A DNA stretch of 64,000 nucleotides from Chitinophagales bacterium (GTDB lineage Bacteria > Bacteroidota > Bacteroidia > Chitinophagales > LD1), in the NCBI GenBank assembly GCA_019638515.1, contig JAHBTS010000002.1, positions 489,558 to 553,557 of the forward strand. Reading direction: 5' to 3'. The position numbers and the translations under genes are program-made. Under the pieces are notes generated by a model. It ran no database searches and was not told where the DNA came from. It was given only the letters and a program-made list of their open reading frames with translations. Below, in pieces: positions 35,293 to 45,178 of the stretch (its first letter is position 1; every line of letters begins with the position of its first letter).

Positions 35293-37107
35293 ATGAAAAT
35301 TAAAAACATAGCCATCATTGCCCACGTAGATCACGGCAAAACTACTTTAGTTGATAAACTGCTACACCAATGCAAACTCTTTAGAGAAAACCAACAAAGC
35401 GGTGAGCTGATATTAGACAATAATGATCTGGAGCGCGAGCGTGGTATTACCATTCTTGCCAAAAACGTAGCAGTGGAATACAAAGGCTACAAAATAAATA
35501 TTATTGACACTCCCGGACACGCAGATTTTGGAGGAGAAGTAGAGCGCGTACTAAATATGGCAGATGGCGTATTGCTTTTGGTAGATGCTTTTGAAGGTCC
35601 TATGCCACAAACACGCTATGTACTAAGCAAAGCTATTGCATTAGGCAAAAAACCTATTGTAGTTATCAATAAAGTAGATAAACCCAACTGCCGCCCCGAA
35701 GAAGTACACGAATCGGTATTCGACCTTATGTTTAACCTAGGAGCAAACGAAGATCAACTCGATTTTCCAACAGCATACGGAAGTGCCAAAAACAGCTGGA
35801 TGGGTTCCGACTGGAAGAACCCATCGGATGATGTTTCTTACCTTTTAGATTTAATTATAGAAAAAATTCCTTCGCCCGAAATGAGGGAAGGAACTATTCA
35901 ACTTCAAATAACTTCGCTCGATTATTCCAGTTATATCGGAAGAATTGCAGTAGGCAGAGTAACACGAGGCACTTTGCAAAGCGGCACACCGGTGCAACTA
36001 ATTAAACGCAAAGGCGGCATGGTAAAATCGCGCATAAAGGAATTATATGTATTTGACGGTTTAGGCAAAAAGAAAACCGACAGTGTACAATGTGGTGATA
36101 TTTGCGCAGTAGTAGGTATAGAAGGTTTCGATATTGGCGATACCATTGCCGATTTTGAAAATCCTGAAGCGCTGCCTCCTATTAGCATTGATGAGCCTAC
36201 CATGAGCATGGTATTCACCGTAAATAACTCTCCATTTTTTGGAAAAGAAGGTAAGCACGTTACTTCACAAAAAATACGCGAAAGGCTCGATAAAGAACTA
36301 GAAAAAAACCTTGCGCTACGCGTAGAAGATTCACCCAATGGGGATGCCTTTATTGTATTTGGCCGCGGTATTTTGCACTTAGGTGTATTGATAGAAACCA
36401 TGAGGCGCGAAGGCTTTGAATTGTGTATTGGCAACCCACGCGTAATTGTAAAAGAAATTGACGGCAAAAAATGCGAACCAGTAGAAATACTTACCATCGA
36501 TTGCCCCGAAAGTACCAGCGGAAAATGTATTGAACTGGTAACTATGCGCAAAGGAGCATTGCTCATTATGGAACCCAAAGGCGATATCATGCACATGGAA
36601 TTTGAAATTCCATCGCGCGGTATTATCGGGCTGCGCACATTGGTGCTAAACGTAAGTGCAGGAGAAGCAATTATGGCGCACCGCTTTAAAGAATTTCAAC
36701 CGTGGAAAGGCGATATTGCATCCCGCATTAACGGCACTTTAATTGCCAAAGATATGGGTAGAGCCACTGCCTACTCAATAGATAAATTCCAAGACCGCGG
36801 CACATTCTTTATTGAAGCCGGAGTAGAAGTATATGAAGGACAAATAGTGGGCGAAAACAATAAGGACAACGATTTGGTATTAAACATTACCGAAGCCAAA
36901 AAACTCACCAACTTCCGCGCCTCCGGTTCAGACGATAAAGCTGTATTGGCACCTCCGGTAATTATGAGTTTAGAAGAGTCTATGGAATATATTCAAGAGG
37001 ATGAATACGTAGAAGTTACTCCAATTTCTATCCGCCTCCGTAAAATATTATTGAAGGAAAACGACAGAGCAATTGCCAAGAAAAAGGGCGCAAATGCTTA
37101 TGCCTAA
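35293..37107 (+). CDS. typA: Translational GTPase BipA/TypA
   Basis: A 604-residue ribosome-associated GTPase. G motifs are [32 protein letters not shown] and NKVDKP; the effector region GITILAKN and the C-terminal domain ([26 protein letters not shown]) are typical of BipA. It helps 50S assembly and translation under cold or other stress. The start is ATG 35293; an upstream TTG adds two residues only. DUF983 follows 32 bases downstream, probably in the same unit. Confidence 0.96.
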   Translation: MKIKNIAIIAHVDHGKTTLVDKLLHQCKLFRENQQSGELILDNNDLERERGITILAKNVAVEYKGYKINIIDTPGHADFGGEVERVLNMADGVLLLVDAFEGPMPQTRYVLSKAIALGKKPIVVINKVDKPNCRPEEVHESVFDLMFNLGANEDQLDFPTAYGSAKNSWMGSDWKNPSDDVSYLLDLIIEKIPSPEMREGTIQLQITSLDYSSYIGRIAVGRVTRGTLQSGTPVQLIKRKGGMVKSRIKELYVFDGLGKKKTDSVQCGDICAVVGIEGFDIGDTIADFENPEALPPISIDEPTMSMVFTVNNSPFFGKEGKHVTSQKIRERLDKELEKNLALRVEDSPNGDAFIVFGRGILHLGVLIETMRREGFELCIGNPRVIVKEIDGKKCEPVEILTIDCPESTSGKCIELVTMRKGALLIMEPKGDIMHMEFEIPSRGIIGLRTLVLNVSAGEAIMAHRFKEFQPWKGDIASRINGTLIAKDMGRATAYSIDKFQDRGTFFIEAGVEVYEGQIVGENNKDNDLVLNITEAKKLTNFRASGSDDKAVLAPPVIMSLEESMEYIQEDEYVEVTPISIRLRKILLKENDRAIAKKKGANAYA

Positions 37108-37139
37108 ATCTTTATAGGTTTTATCACAAGACTTTGAGC

Positions 37140-37514
37140 ATGAAACAACATGCACCATCCTTTTGGAAAAGTGTTTTGCAATGTAAATGCCCAAAGTGCC
37201 GAAAAGGGAACTTATTTACCTTTGCCAATCATTTTAAATTTTCCGGCATGTTGGCAATGCCCGAAAGTTGTGCCGTTTGCCAACAAAAATTTGAAATTGA
37301 ACCCGGTTTTTATTTGGGTGCATTGTGGCTTAGCTATCCTTTAGTATTGCTTACCGAGCTGGCTACACTGCTCACTTGCTATTTGGTTTTACAGCTATCG
37401 TTGGTAGCATCCTTTGCAGTTGCGGCAATAATACTATTGCTGCTGCTGCCAATAACTATGCGTTTGGCACGCTCACTGCTTATTCATTTATTTGTGAGCT
37501 ACGAGCCACACTAA
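37140..37514 (+). CDS. DUF983 domain-containing membrane protein
   Basis: A protein of about 124 residues. The N-terminal part has two CxxC pairs, CKCPKCRKGNLF and CAVC, likely a zinc ribbon, and the central and C-terminal parts are two hydrophobic segments (LWLSYPLVLLTELATLLTCYLVLQL, FAVAAIILLLLLPITMRLA). This is the layout of DUF983, a bacterial membrane protein family of unknown role. It is the last ordinary gene before the IS-associated region. Confidence 0.85.
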   Translation: MKQHAPSFWKSVLQCKCPKCRKGNLFTFANHFKFSGMLAMPESCAVCQQKFEIEPGFYLGALWLSYPLVLLTELATLLTCYLVLQLSLVASFAVAAIILLLLLPITMRLARSLLIHLFVSYEPH

Positions 37515-37733
37515 GATTAGCGCACACATACAGTCTTCTAGTTATAGTAAGTACAAGAGTGAAATAGAAGTATAATTCCCAGCCAAGAAATAAGCCCAAA
37601 GTTTACTATTCCCACTGCTTAGCAGGTTAGTTTACTGTAAACATAAAGTCGGAAAATCTTTACACTCCACAAAGAGAAATGTACGGCAGCGTACTAAAAA
37701 CTATCGCTGAATGAATAATAAAATAATCAGCAC

Positions 37734-38227
37734 CATAACTATCCGAAAGTTTTTCAAAAAGAAAACCCCGTTGTAAATTGAGTTTGCAACAACTTTCTGA
37801 ACAATGGGACTTTTCCGAAGGACTAAAAATAACCGCCAGCCAACTCTATAAACACAGATGGAACATTGAGTTGTTCTTCAAAGCACTCAAACAAAACTTG
37901 CAGGTGAAAACCTTTACAAGCAACAGCCCCAATGCCGTGAAATCACAAATATACATCGCGCTGATTGGCTACCTGCTCTTAGAACTGCTGCGCAGAAACA
38001 CCTGCAAGGCAAATCACGCCTTCTCCAACTTCACCGAAAAAATAAGCATCTGCTTGCCTTATTACCTTTCCTTAAATTATGTCTGCAATAGAATTTGACA
38101 AGGAGCTAAGCCCATCACGCTAAAACCGCCAAACTTATTTTCCAACCAAAATCAACTGTCGCTCAATGCTGGCGATGCTTTCAGAACCCTTTTTGACTAA
38201 TTTACCCAAAAAGTTCGGATAGCTATG
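37734..38227 (+). mobile_element. Internally deleted IS4-like element, copy 1
   Basis: A 494-base element with both ends. The left end reads CATAACTATCCGAAAG; the right end, inverted, reads CATAGCTATCCGAACT. Its first 109 bases match copy 2 (48847-48955) with one difference, and the rest matches the right part of copy 3 (up to 51403). The join lies in CCGCCAGCCA, a sequence present at both parental points, so the centre has been lost between short direct repeats. No target-site duplication is evident. Confidence 0.85.
37804..38200 (+). pseudogene. IS4 family transposase remnant
   Basis: The element keeps the start codon (ATG 37804) with 13 residues of the transposase N-terminus, then the deletion puts the C-terminal part in another frame, which ends after MGLFRRTKNNRQPTL. 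The C-terminal part reads TASQLYKHRWNIELFFKALKQ with the Y-x2-R-x3-E-x6-K signature of IS4-type DDE transposases; here the Glu is intact. A further TGA (38096-38098), where copy 3 has TGT, cuts 34 residues from the C-terminus. It cannot make active enzyme. Confidence 0.85.
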
Positions 38228-38299
38228 AGAAATTGAATAAACAGGTAGCAGACTTCAATTTCATAGATAGAAATACCTACACCTCGAATAGGCTTGTAC

Positions 38300-41200
38300 C
38301 TATCGAACAAGTGTCAGGCTGCCTTTGTTTTGTACAGTTCTGCCATTGAAGAAAACAACATAAACATGATAGACATAAACACCCGCAGGTTGTAGTTCCC
38401 CTTGGTAATAACCATCCCATTTGGGAGAAAGACTTAGTTCTGTGTAAACCAACTCTCCCCAACGGTTGAAAACCTTCAGGTCAATCTCTTTAATCTTCTG
38501 TCCATAGATTTCAAAAAAATCATTGTTGCCATCACCATTTGGCGAAAATACATTAGGTACATAGTAAATAGTGTTTGGGTCATAGTCCACTTCAATGTTC
38601 ACCTCTGTACTGATGCTGCATCCGGTTTGGGCATCGGTGTAGGTTACGGTGAAAAGTGTGTTTCGCAGCGCGAAGAACTTTGGATTGTTGCAGTTGGAAC
38701 AATTCAGGTTGGTAACTGGCGACCACTGGTAATTGCCAGTTGTGCTTCCAACCACATCAGCAAAAAGTTGAACGTTGGTAGCCAGTTCAACAATGGTGTC
38801 TGGTCCGGCTTCAATGCTTAATTCCTGAACTGTAACATTCACAATATAATTGGCAGCGCACTGCCCGCCATCGGGCGTAAAAGTGTAGGTGTCGCTTTGG
38901 GTGTTGCTGATAAAAGAAGGTTGCCAAATGCCTGTGATACCATTGGTGGAGGTGATCGGCAATGTTGGCGCATTGCTGCCATAGCAAAGTGTGATGTTAT
39001 TGCCAAAGGCAAACTGAGGTCCGGTGAAATTCAACACATTGATACTTTGCGTAGCGGTGCTGCTGCATCCGTTGGCATCGGTACCGGTAACAGTATAGGA
39101 GGTTGTTGCCGTAGGTGAAACTGTAATAATTGCAGTTGTTTCCTGTGTGTTCCATGTGTAGTTGCCAGCACCGTTTGCGGTAAGTGTTACTGTTCCGTTT
39201 TCGCATAAGGTAGTTTGCGATGCATTAATGGAAACAATGGGTAATGGGTTAACCGTAACCGATGTATTCGCCACTGCCGAACAACCGGTGGCGGCATCGG
39301 TAGCCGTAACACTATACGTAGTAGTTGCGGTTGGTGACACATTATGCGTTGCGCCTGTGCCTAATCCGTTCGACCAATTGAAGTTGGTGGCACCTGTAGC
39401 AGATAACGTTGAGGATTGTCCGGCACAAAGGGTTGATGGAGTGGCTGCAGCGGTTACATTCAAATTCACCAAAGCATTCACTATTACATTCACAGAGCCC
39501 GTTGCAGAACAGCCTTGTGCAGATGTAACCGTAACATTATAACTGCCGGCTTGTGATAATTGAACGGACGTAATCGTAGGGTTTTGTTGTGCGGATGAAT
39601 ATCCGTTAGGTCCGCTCCAGATATAGGTGGCGTTGGCTGTGGCGCTGACTGCCAAATTCAAATCGCTGCCTTCACATAGCGGTGCGTTATAACTTGTATT
39701 GACAACCGGCAATGGATTGACGATGACATTTACAGCGCTTGTGCTACTACAACCGTTGGCAGTAACTGTAACTGAATAACTGCCTGCTGAGTTTAAACTT
39801 ACTGTGTTTAAGGAAGGGTTTTGTTGTGCAGACGTAAAACCATTCGGGCCGCTCCAGACATAGGTAGCACCGGCTGTTGTATTTGCAGAAAGATTAATAT
39901 CTCCACCTTCGCAAACCGGGCTGTTGCTGCTTGCCGTTGCCACCGGAGCAGGATTTACGGTTATTGTAACTGCGGTGCGCGAAGTGGAATTGCACGAGCC
40001 GATTTGTGCTTCCGCATAGTAAGTAATATTATTATTTAATACAGGCGTAGTAAACGGATTGCCGGTAAACACAGCCGTGCCACCCGTAGCTGCGGTGAAC
40101 CATGCAAAGCTTACACCCGATGGTGCTGTGGCGTTGAGCGTTGCGGTTTGCCCGGCACAAATGGTGGTGTCACTTACGGTAGGTGCTGTAGGTGGTGTAA
40201 CCACCGTTACTGTTACCGGCACACGAGCCGATGGGCAGCCATTCACAACTGTTTGCGCATAGTAAGTGGTGTTGCTGTTTAGTGTTGGTGTGGTGAATAT
40301 GCTTCCGGTGAAAATGGGCGTGGTAGCGCTGGGTGCATCATACCAATTCACCGTGAAGGCGTTACTGATGTTGGAGTTGATGTTGGCGGTTGTTCCTGCA
40401 CAGATTTGTGTATTGGCAGGGGTAGGGTCCGGTGCGGTGATAACTTGTACAAACACTTGCGTGCGTTGCGATGGGCAACCATTTTCAACACGCTCTACAA
40501 AATAGGAAGTGCTTGCTGTTAATGGCGGAGAGGTAAATGTTGTTCCTGTTCCAAGAATGGTGGTACTCGTGGCGGTGGCATACCAGTTAAAAGTGGTTCC
40601 TGCCGAAGTAACCTGAAATGTAGCGACACTGTCTTTGCATACTCCGGGTGTAAGTGTGCTGGCGATGGGAGCAGTGGGTATGGGTGTAACAGTAACTGTA
40701 ACGGCAGTTCTAGAAGAAACACAACTGCCTGCCTGCGCTTCTACATAGTAGATAGTATTATTATTTAAGACAGGTGTGGTAAAAGGATTGCCGGTAAACA
40801 CTGCTGTGCCACCCGTAGCTGCGGTGAACCACGCAAAGCTTACACCCGATGGTGCTGTGGCGTTGAGCGTTGCGGTTTGCCCGGCACAAATAGTGGTGCC
40901 GCTTACGGTTGGTGATGCAGGTGGCGTAACCACCGTTACGGTAACCGGTACACGGACCGATGGACAACCATTCACAAACGTTTGCGCATAGTAAGTGGTG
41001 TTACTGTTGAGCGTTGGAGTAGTGAATATGCTTCCGGTGAAAATGGGCGTGGTAGCGCTGGGTGCATCATACCAATTCACCGTGAAAGCATTGCTGATGT
41101 TGGAGTTGATGTTGGCGGTTGTTCCTGCGCAGATTTGTGTGTTGGCAGGTGTAGGGTCTGGTGCGGTGATGACTTGTACAAACACTTGCGTACGTTGCGA

Positions 41201-43747
41201 AGGGCAACCGTTTTCAACACGCTCTACAAAATAGGAAGCGTTTACCGTTAATGGTGGTGAGGTATAAGTGGTTCCCGTTCCCAGTATCGTGGTGCTTGTT
41301 TGTGTTGCATACCAGTTAAAAGTGGTTCCTGCTGAGGTAACCTGAAACGTAGCCACACTGTCCTTACATACTCCGGGTGTAAGTGTGTTGGCAATAGGAG
41401 CAGCGGGTGCAGGCGTTACGGTTACGGTAACTGCCGTGCGTGTTGAAGGCGGGCAACCTGTAGCTACTGCCTCCACATAGTAGGTTGTGGTAGCGTTTAG
41501 GGTTGGTGTTGTAAAGTTGGTTCCGGTGCCCAGTGCAGTCCCTCCGGTTGACGCAGCATACCAGTTAAAGGTAACTCCACTTGGTGCGGTGGCAGTTAAA
41601 GTGGCGGTTTGCCCTCCACAAATAGTAGTGCCGTTTGCTGTAGGTGCAGCAGGGGGCACACAGGCTTCAAACTTGGCTAAAAAACCACTGCCCGAACCGG
41701 TAGGCTGATATGTACCTGGTGTACCAATCCCCGTAGGCGATTGTGCAAGACCGCACATGTAGTAAAATCCGCTTCCGCCAATGTGACAAGCTCGACCTTC
41801 GTCAAAATTTGCTCCGCCATAATAGGTGCCCCAGGTGCGTAATCCATTGGTATTGAAAAGTGCTAAGAAGGCATCGCTGTTACCGGCATATACTGTTTGG
41901 TGCGCAGTAGTAGTTGCTATGAGGGTAGGGGAAACTGTTTCTCCTGATACTAATACATCGCCAGCAGCATTGGTGTGCAAAAATTCAGGTTCTTCATTTC
42001 CTGTTCCACCATAATAGGTGCTCCATAAACGTTGCCCATTGGCTCCGTTTAATTTTACAACAAAAGCATCGTAATCTCCTGCAAAATTGGATTGGTGTGT
42101 GCCTACGGTGGCAATCAGGGAGGTAGAGTTTGTTCTGCCTAAAAGATAAGCATTACCGTTGCCATCGGCACCACAACTTATTCCACGGTCTTCCAGTGTG
42201 CCTCCATAGTAAGTGCCCCATTGACGCACTCCGTTGCTATTGAATTTTACAATGAACGCATCGCCCTGATTATTCAGGACGTTTTGATGAGTGCCTGCTG
42301 TAGCGATAGCATTTCCGGAACTGGTAACACCACACAAGTACACATTTCCCTGCGCATCTACCGCACAGCCACCCGGACGGTCATCTGCATTGCCTCCATA
42401 ATAAGTTCCCCAAACACGTTGTCCGGTAGTGCTGAATTTTGCCAGAAAACAATCTTGTCCAAGACCTCCTGCGAAGCCCACTTGATGTGCGCCTGCAGAT
42501 GCTATAGCAGCAGATGTGTAAGAGGCATTTCCGCATACATAAATATTGCCTGTTGCGTCTACCACCGCAGACTTTCCATCATCGTTATTTGTGCCTCCAT
42601 AGTAAGTACCCCATTGCCGCACCCCGCTGTTATTGAATTTAGCAATAAATACATCTGTAAGCCCACCTCTCGTAGCCTGATAAGCACCAGCACTTGCAAT
42701 AGCATTATCTGATTGGGTAACTCCCATTAGATATACATTGCCCGATGCATCTACACCACAGGATTTTCCTCTGTCAACTAAACTACCTCCATAATATGTT
42801 GCCCAAATTCTTTGTCCATTGGTATTGAATTTTGCCAACAATCCATCAGCACTTCCGGCTGCAAAAACCGTTTGATGTGCTCCACTTGTAGCCATATTGT
42901 TGGCAGAGGCGTCTCCGGCTGTATAAACATTTCCGGCTGCATCCTCAACACAACTTAACAGAGCATCAAGACCGGTGCCCGCATAATAAGTGCCCCATAA
43001 ACGCACCGGTGGGTCTATTCTTAGTGGTTGCGTTTTATCGTAATTTCCTGTGATGCGAATGCTAACAGCATTTCCTTCCAGCTGCCATTCTGCATCAATT
43101 TTTTGGTCGCCCTGAAGCACCAATAATGAGCCTTCTACAACATCTCCATATGGGGTTTTCAGTACTAACTCTTTTTGGGCATTTACACTCAACGATGCAC
43201 CTTTCACCTGCCATTGAATATCCTGATAACTGGCACCCGGCTGCACAATATAGTCGTACTCCAGACCGCCATGCTGCCCTTCAAAAAAATGCAGGTCAAT
43301 GCCGTTGTAAATGTTTTTATAAACCAAATTTTCATAACGCTTCACCAGCAAAGCCGGCTCTATGCCATCGGGCACGTTGTAAAAGTTTTCGTAGCCCGAT
43401 AATGCGTTTCCTCTTTCAATCGAAACATTTTTATTGGTATTGAGCCATTGCACATCTATGCGGTAAATACCTAAGCTATCTATCATTTTGCGCTTTGACC
43501 CAAATTCATCTTCCGTTTTCCAGCTTAATACCTTGAACAATTGATAATGCAGCCCGTCTTTTTTCAGGTGAACGTGCAAATCTCCTTCATCGTAGCTATA
43601 CAAAACATCTGGTCTAGGCTGCCAGTTTTGGTCTTTTACCTGCCCTTTGTTTTCACGAAAAAATACTTCTGCCTTAGCAGAAAAAGGTATGACCTGTATA
43701 ACTATAAAAAGCACCATAAGGTGCTGTAAATATTTGCTCCAATTCAT
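38300..43747 (-). CDS. Giant SBBP-repeat, Ig-like array protein with gliding-motility C-terminal domain
   Basis: An 1815-residue secreted protein, last gene of a four-gene operon. Signal peptide to about residue 26. Residues 27-245 form the N-terminal domain that often precedes SBBP repeats (FFRENKGQVKDQ, RPDVLYSYDEG, HLKKDGLHYQLF), shared with the protein at 45179-47566. Then come seven SBBP repeats, each opening with a W-G-T-Y-Y-G-G type motif (245-690), and a long array of Ig-like domains of about 80 residues (CxGQTATLxA, GCSATxxVNV types), including a duplicated block. The last 85 residues (YVPNVFSPNGDGNNDFFEI, FNRWGELVY, YQGELQPAGVYVYHV) are the gliding-motility type B tail. It should be exported by the type IX system as an adhesin-like surface protein. 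Confidence 0.9.
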   Translation of the reverse strand: MNWSKYLQHLMVLFIVIQVIPFSAKAEVFFRENKGQVKDQNWQPRPDVLYSYDEGDLHVHLKKDGLHYQLFKVLSWKTEDEFGSKRKMIDSLGIYRIDVQWLNTNKNVSIERGNALSGYENFYNVPDGIEPALLVKRYENLVYKNIYNGIDLHFFEGQHGGLEYDYIVQPGASYQDIQWQVKGASLSVNAQKELVLKTPYGDVVEGSLLVLQGDQKIDAEWQLEGNAVSIRITGNYDKTQPLRIDPPVRLWGTYYAGTGLDALLSCVEDAAGNVYTAGDASANNMATSGAHQTVFAAGSADGLLAKFNTNGQRIWATYYGGSLVDRGKSCGVDASGNVYLMGVTQSDNAIASAGAYQATRGGLTDVFIAKFNNSGVRQWGTYYGGTNNDDGKSAVVDATGNIYVCGNASYTSAAIASAGAHQVGFAGGLGQDCFLAKFSTTGQRVWGTYYGGNADDRPGGCAVDAQGNVYLCGVTSSGNAIATAGTHQNVLNNQGDAFIVKFNSNGVRQWGTYYGGTLEDRGISCGADGNGNAYLLGRTNSTSLIATVGTHQSNFAGDYDAFVVKLNGANGQRLWSTYYGGTGNEEPEFLHTNAAGDVLVSGETVSPTLIATTTAHQTVYAGNSDAFLALFNTNGLRTWGTYYGGANFDEGRACHIGGSGFYYMCGLAQSPTGIGTPGTYQPTGSGSGFLAKFEACVPPAAPTANGTTICGGQTATLTATAPSGVTFNWYAASTGGTALGTGTNFTTPTLNATTTYYVEAVATGCPPSTRTAVTVTVTPAPAAPIANTLTPGVCKDSVATFQVTSAGTTFNWYATQTSTTILGTGTTYTSPPLTVNASYFVERVENGCPSQRTQVFVQVITAPDPTPANTQICAGTTANINSNISNAFTVNWYDAPSATTPIFTGSIFTTPTLNSNTTYYAQTFVNGCPSVRVPVTVTVVTPPASPTVSGTTICAGQTATLNATAPSGVSFAWFTAATGGTAVFTGNPFTTPVLNNNTIYYVEAQAGSCVSSRTAVTVTVTPIPTAPIASTLTPGVCKDSVATFQVTSAGTTFNWYATATSTTILGTGTTFTSPPLTASTSYFVERVENGCPSQRTQVFVQVITAPDPTPANTQICAGTTANINSNISNAFTVNWYDAPSATTPIFTGSIFTTPTLNSNTTYYAQTVVNGCPSARVPVTVTVVTPPTAPTVSDTTICAGQTATLNATAPSGVSFAWFTAATGGTAVFTGNPFTTPVLNNNITYYAEAQIGSCNSTSRTAVTITVNPAPVATASSNSPVCEGGDINLSANTTAGATYVWSGPNGFTSAQQNPSLNTVSLNSAGSYSVTVTANGCSSTSAVNVIVNPLPVVNTSYNAPLCEGSDLNLAVSATANATYIWSGPNGYSSAQQNPTITSVQLSQAGSYNVTVTSAQGCSATGSVNVIVNALVNLNVTAAATPSTLCAGQSSTLSATGATNFNWSNGLGTGATHNVSPTATTTYSVTATDAATGCSAVANTSVTVNPLPIVSINASQTTLCENGTVTLTANGAGNYTWNTQETTAIITVSPTATTSYTVTGTDANGCSSTATQSINVLNFTGPQFAFGNNITLCYGSNAPTLPITSTNGITGIWQPSFISNTQSDTYTFTPDGGQCAANYIVNVTVQELSIEAGPDTIVELATNVQLFADVVGSTTGNYQWSPVTNLNCSNCNNPKFFALRNTLFTVTYTDAQTGCSISTEVNIEVDYDPNTIYYVPNVFSPNGDGNNDFFEIYGQKIKEIDLKVFNRWGELVYTELSLSPKWDGYYQGELQPAGVYVYHVYVVFFNGRTVQNKGSLTLVR
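39960..41660. repeat. Tandem duplication of 729 bases (2.3 units) in the Ig-like array
   Basis: Identical stretches recur 729 bases apart (for example CACCCGTAGC at 40081 and 40810), so 243 codons, or three Ig-like domains, are repeated. Two full units lie at about 39960-40688 and 40689-41417, followed by a third of a unit. The units are nearly identical in the middle and diverge at the ends, which suggests fairly recent duplication. Confidence 0.85.
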
Positions 43748-43765
43748 TTTGCGCAGTAGTCTGTT

Positions 43766-45166
43766 TTATTGCGATTTTATTATTCGTCTGGTTATACTGT
43801 TGTTGTTTTCATCGGTGACCGTAATGAAATAAATGCCACTATGCAGCCTATCTATGCTGATTGATTTTTGCTCTTGTGATACAATAAACTGCTGCTCCTG
43901 TTTCAGAATTTTTCCGGTTACATCTGTTAACGTGATGGCGTACCAACCCTGATTTTCAAATTGTAATTGAACCTCATCTGTGGCCGGTACCGGAAAAACA
44001 GTGAAGCTGTTATTTGCCGATGCTACCTCTTCTACCGAAGTGCTCACTATACATTGCAAGCCTTGAATTTGCACAGGCGATGGCGCATCATTATACGAAC
44101 CGATACCCACTTGACCACTGGAGTTAAAACCACAGCCATACAGAATGCCTGAGTTCTGCAAAAAGAACGACTGATTGTAGCCGGTGCCAACAGCAACGAT
44201 GTTGAACAAGCCGGGTACCTGTACAGGATAATTATAATCGGTAAAATCGCCTGTACCCAACTGACCGAAGTTATTGATGCCACAAGCCCAAACCGTACCA
44301 TCACTTTTTACAAAAAGAGAATGTGATTCACCGGCTGCTATGTCAATCACATTGGTCAGGCCGGGAATCTGTACTGCGTGTTTTCGGTTGGTATTGGTGC
44401 TGTCGCCTAACTGACCATATTGGTTTTGACCTGCAGCCCAAACGGTGCCATCATTCTTCAGGAATAAGGAGTGATAACCATTTGCTGCAATCTCTTTTAC
44501 ATTACTCACACTCTCTACTAAACGGGGTTTTACAGAAACTGTAAAGGCACTGTCACCCAACTGTCCATATTGCCCTTGGCCCATAGCCCACACATTTCCG
44601 CTTTTATCTAACAGTATGGCGTGCGTATAGCCACCAGCTACCTTTGCGGCATTATTCATGCTGTTCATGTTAGTGGTGTTTTGTGTATTGGTTGGATTAA
44701 GCGAATTAATGCCCAACTGCCCTGAGCCATTGTTGCCCACTACTTTTACCGTTCCATCTGCCAGCACAAAATAAGAACAGGCCGAACCGGCACCCACACT
44801 CACGGCATTACTCACATTTTTTACTTCTACCGGATTATTTCGGTCTGTTTTGGTGCCATCGCCCAGCTGCCCGTAGAAGTTTTCGCCCATGCTCCACACC
44901 TTTCCATCTGAGCGTAACAGCAACATGTGATTCCAACCGGAGGCTATAGATTTTATGGTTACTCCCTGAGGAAGATTTAATGGATAATTTGTAAAACTAC
45001 TCACAGGGATAAACTGGTTATCAGCATTGCCTCCGCTGTAACGTAGTTTAGTATTATCTGTACATAGCAACATCATGTGTGCCTCGCCACCGGCCATGGT
45101 TTGGGTTGTAGCATTTGAGCTGTATAAAACGGCTGCGAGTAAGAGTGCATTGAATAGTTTATTCAT
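43766..45166 (-). CDS. RCC1-repeat protein with T9SS type A sorting domain
   Basis: A 466-residue secreted protein. Signal peptide to about residue 20. Six clear RCC1 repeats carry G-x-N-x-x-G-Q-L-G (GENFYGQLGDG, GQGQYGQLGDS, GINNFGQLGTG and others) and a weaker first one, consistent with a seven-bladed propeller. The last 80 residues are a type A sorting domain (FTVFPVPATDEVQLQF, LHSGIYFITV). RCC1 propellers in eukaryotes bind nucleosomes or Ran; secreted bacterial ones are of unknown use, probably binding or adhesion. It is 18 bases from the giant SBBP gene and 12 from the next one upstream. Confidence 0.9.
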   Translation of the reverse strand: MNKLFNALLLAAVLYSSNATTQTMAGGEAHMMLLCTDNTKLRYSGGNADNQFIPVSSFTNYPLNLPQGVTIKSIASGWNHMLLLRSDGKVWSMGENFYGQLGDGTKTDRNNPVEVKNVSNAVSVGAGSACSYFVLADGTVKVVGNNGSGQLGINSLNPTNTQNTTNMNSMNNAAKVAGGYTHAILLDKSGNVWAMGQGQYGQLGDSAFTVSVKPRLVESVSNVKEIAANGYHSLFLKNDGTVWAAGQNQYGQLGDSTNTNRKHAVQIPGLTNVIDIAAGESHSLFVKSDGTVWACGINNFGQLGTGDFTDYNYPVQVPGLFNIVAVGTGYNQSFFLQNSGILYGCGFNSSGQVGIGSYNDAPSPVQIQGLQCIVSTSVEEVASANNSFTVFPVPATDEVQLQFENQGWYAITLTDVTGKILKQEQQFIVSQEQKSISIDRLHSGIYFITVTDENNNSITRRIIKSQ

Positions 45167-45178
45167 GTTGAAAATTCT

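Noticed and set aside
37778..38098. A 106-residue open frame that looks like an intact small transposase.
   Set aside because: It is the 3' part of an IS4 transposase fused to the left IS end by deletion; the true ATG frame shifts and a premature TGA cuts the C-terminus.
37720..38240. A target-site duplication around the IS copies.
   Set aside because: Flanks AATCAGCAC/AGAAATTGA at copy 1 and TACTATTATT/AATCGGCATA at the split copy show no match.
38627..43443. Many long plus-strand frames opposite the giant SBBP/Ig gene.
   Set aside because: They are shadows of a repetitive coding strand with biased codons; they lack starts and family motifs.
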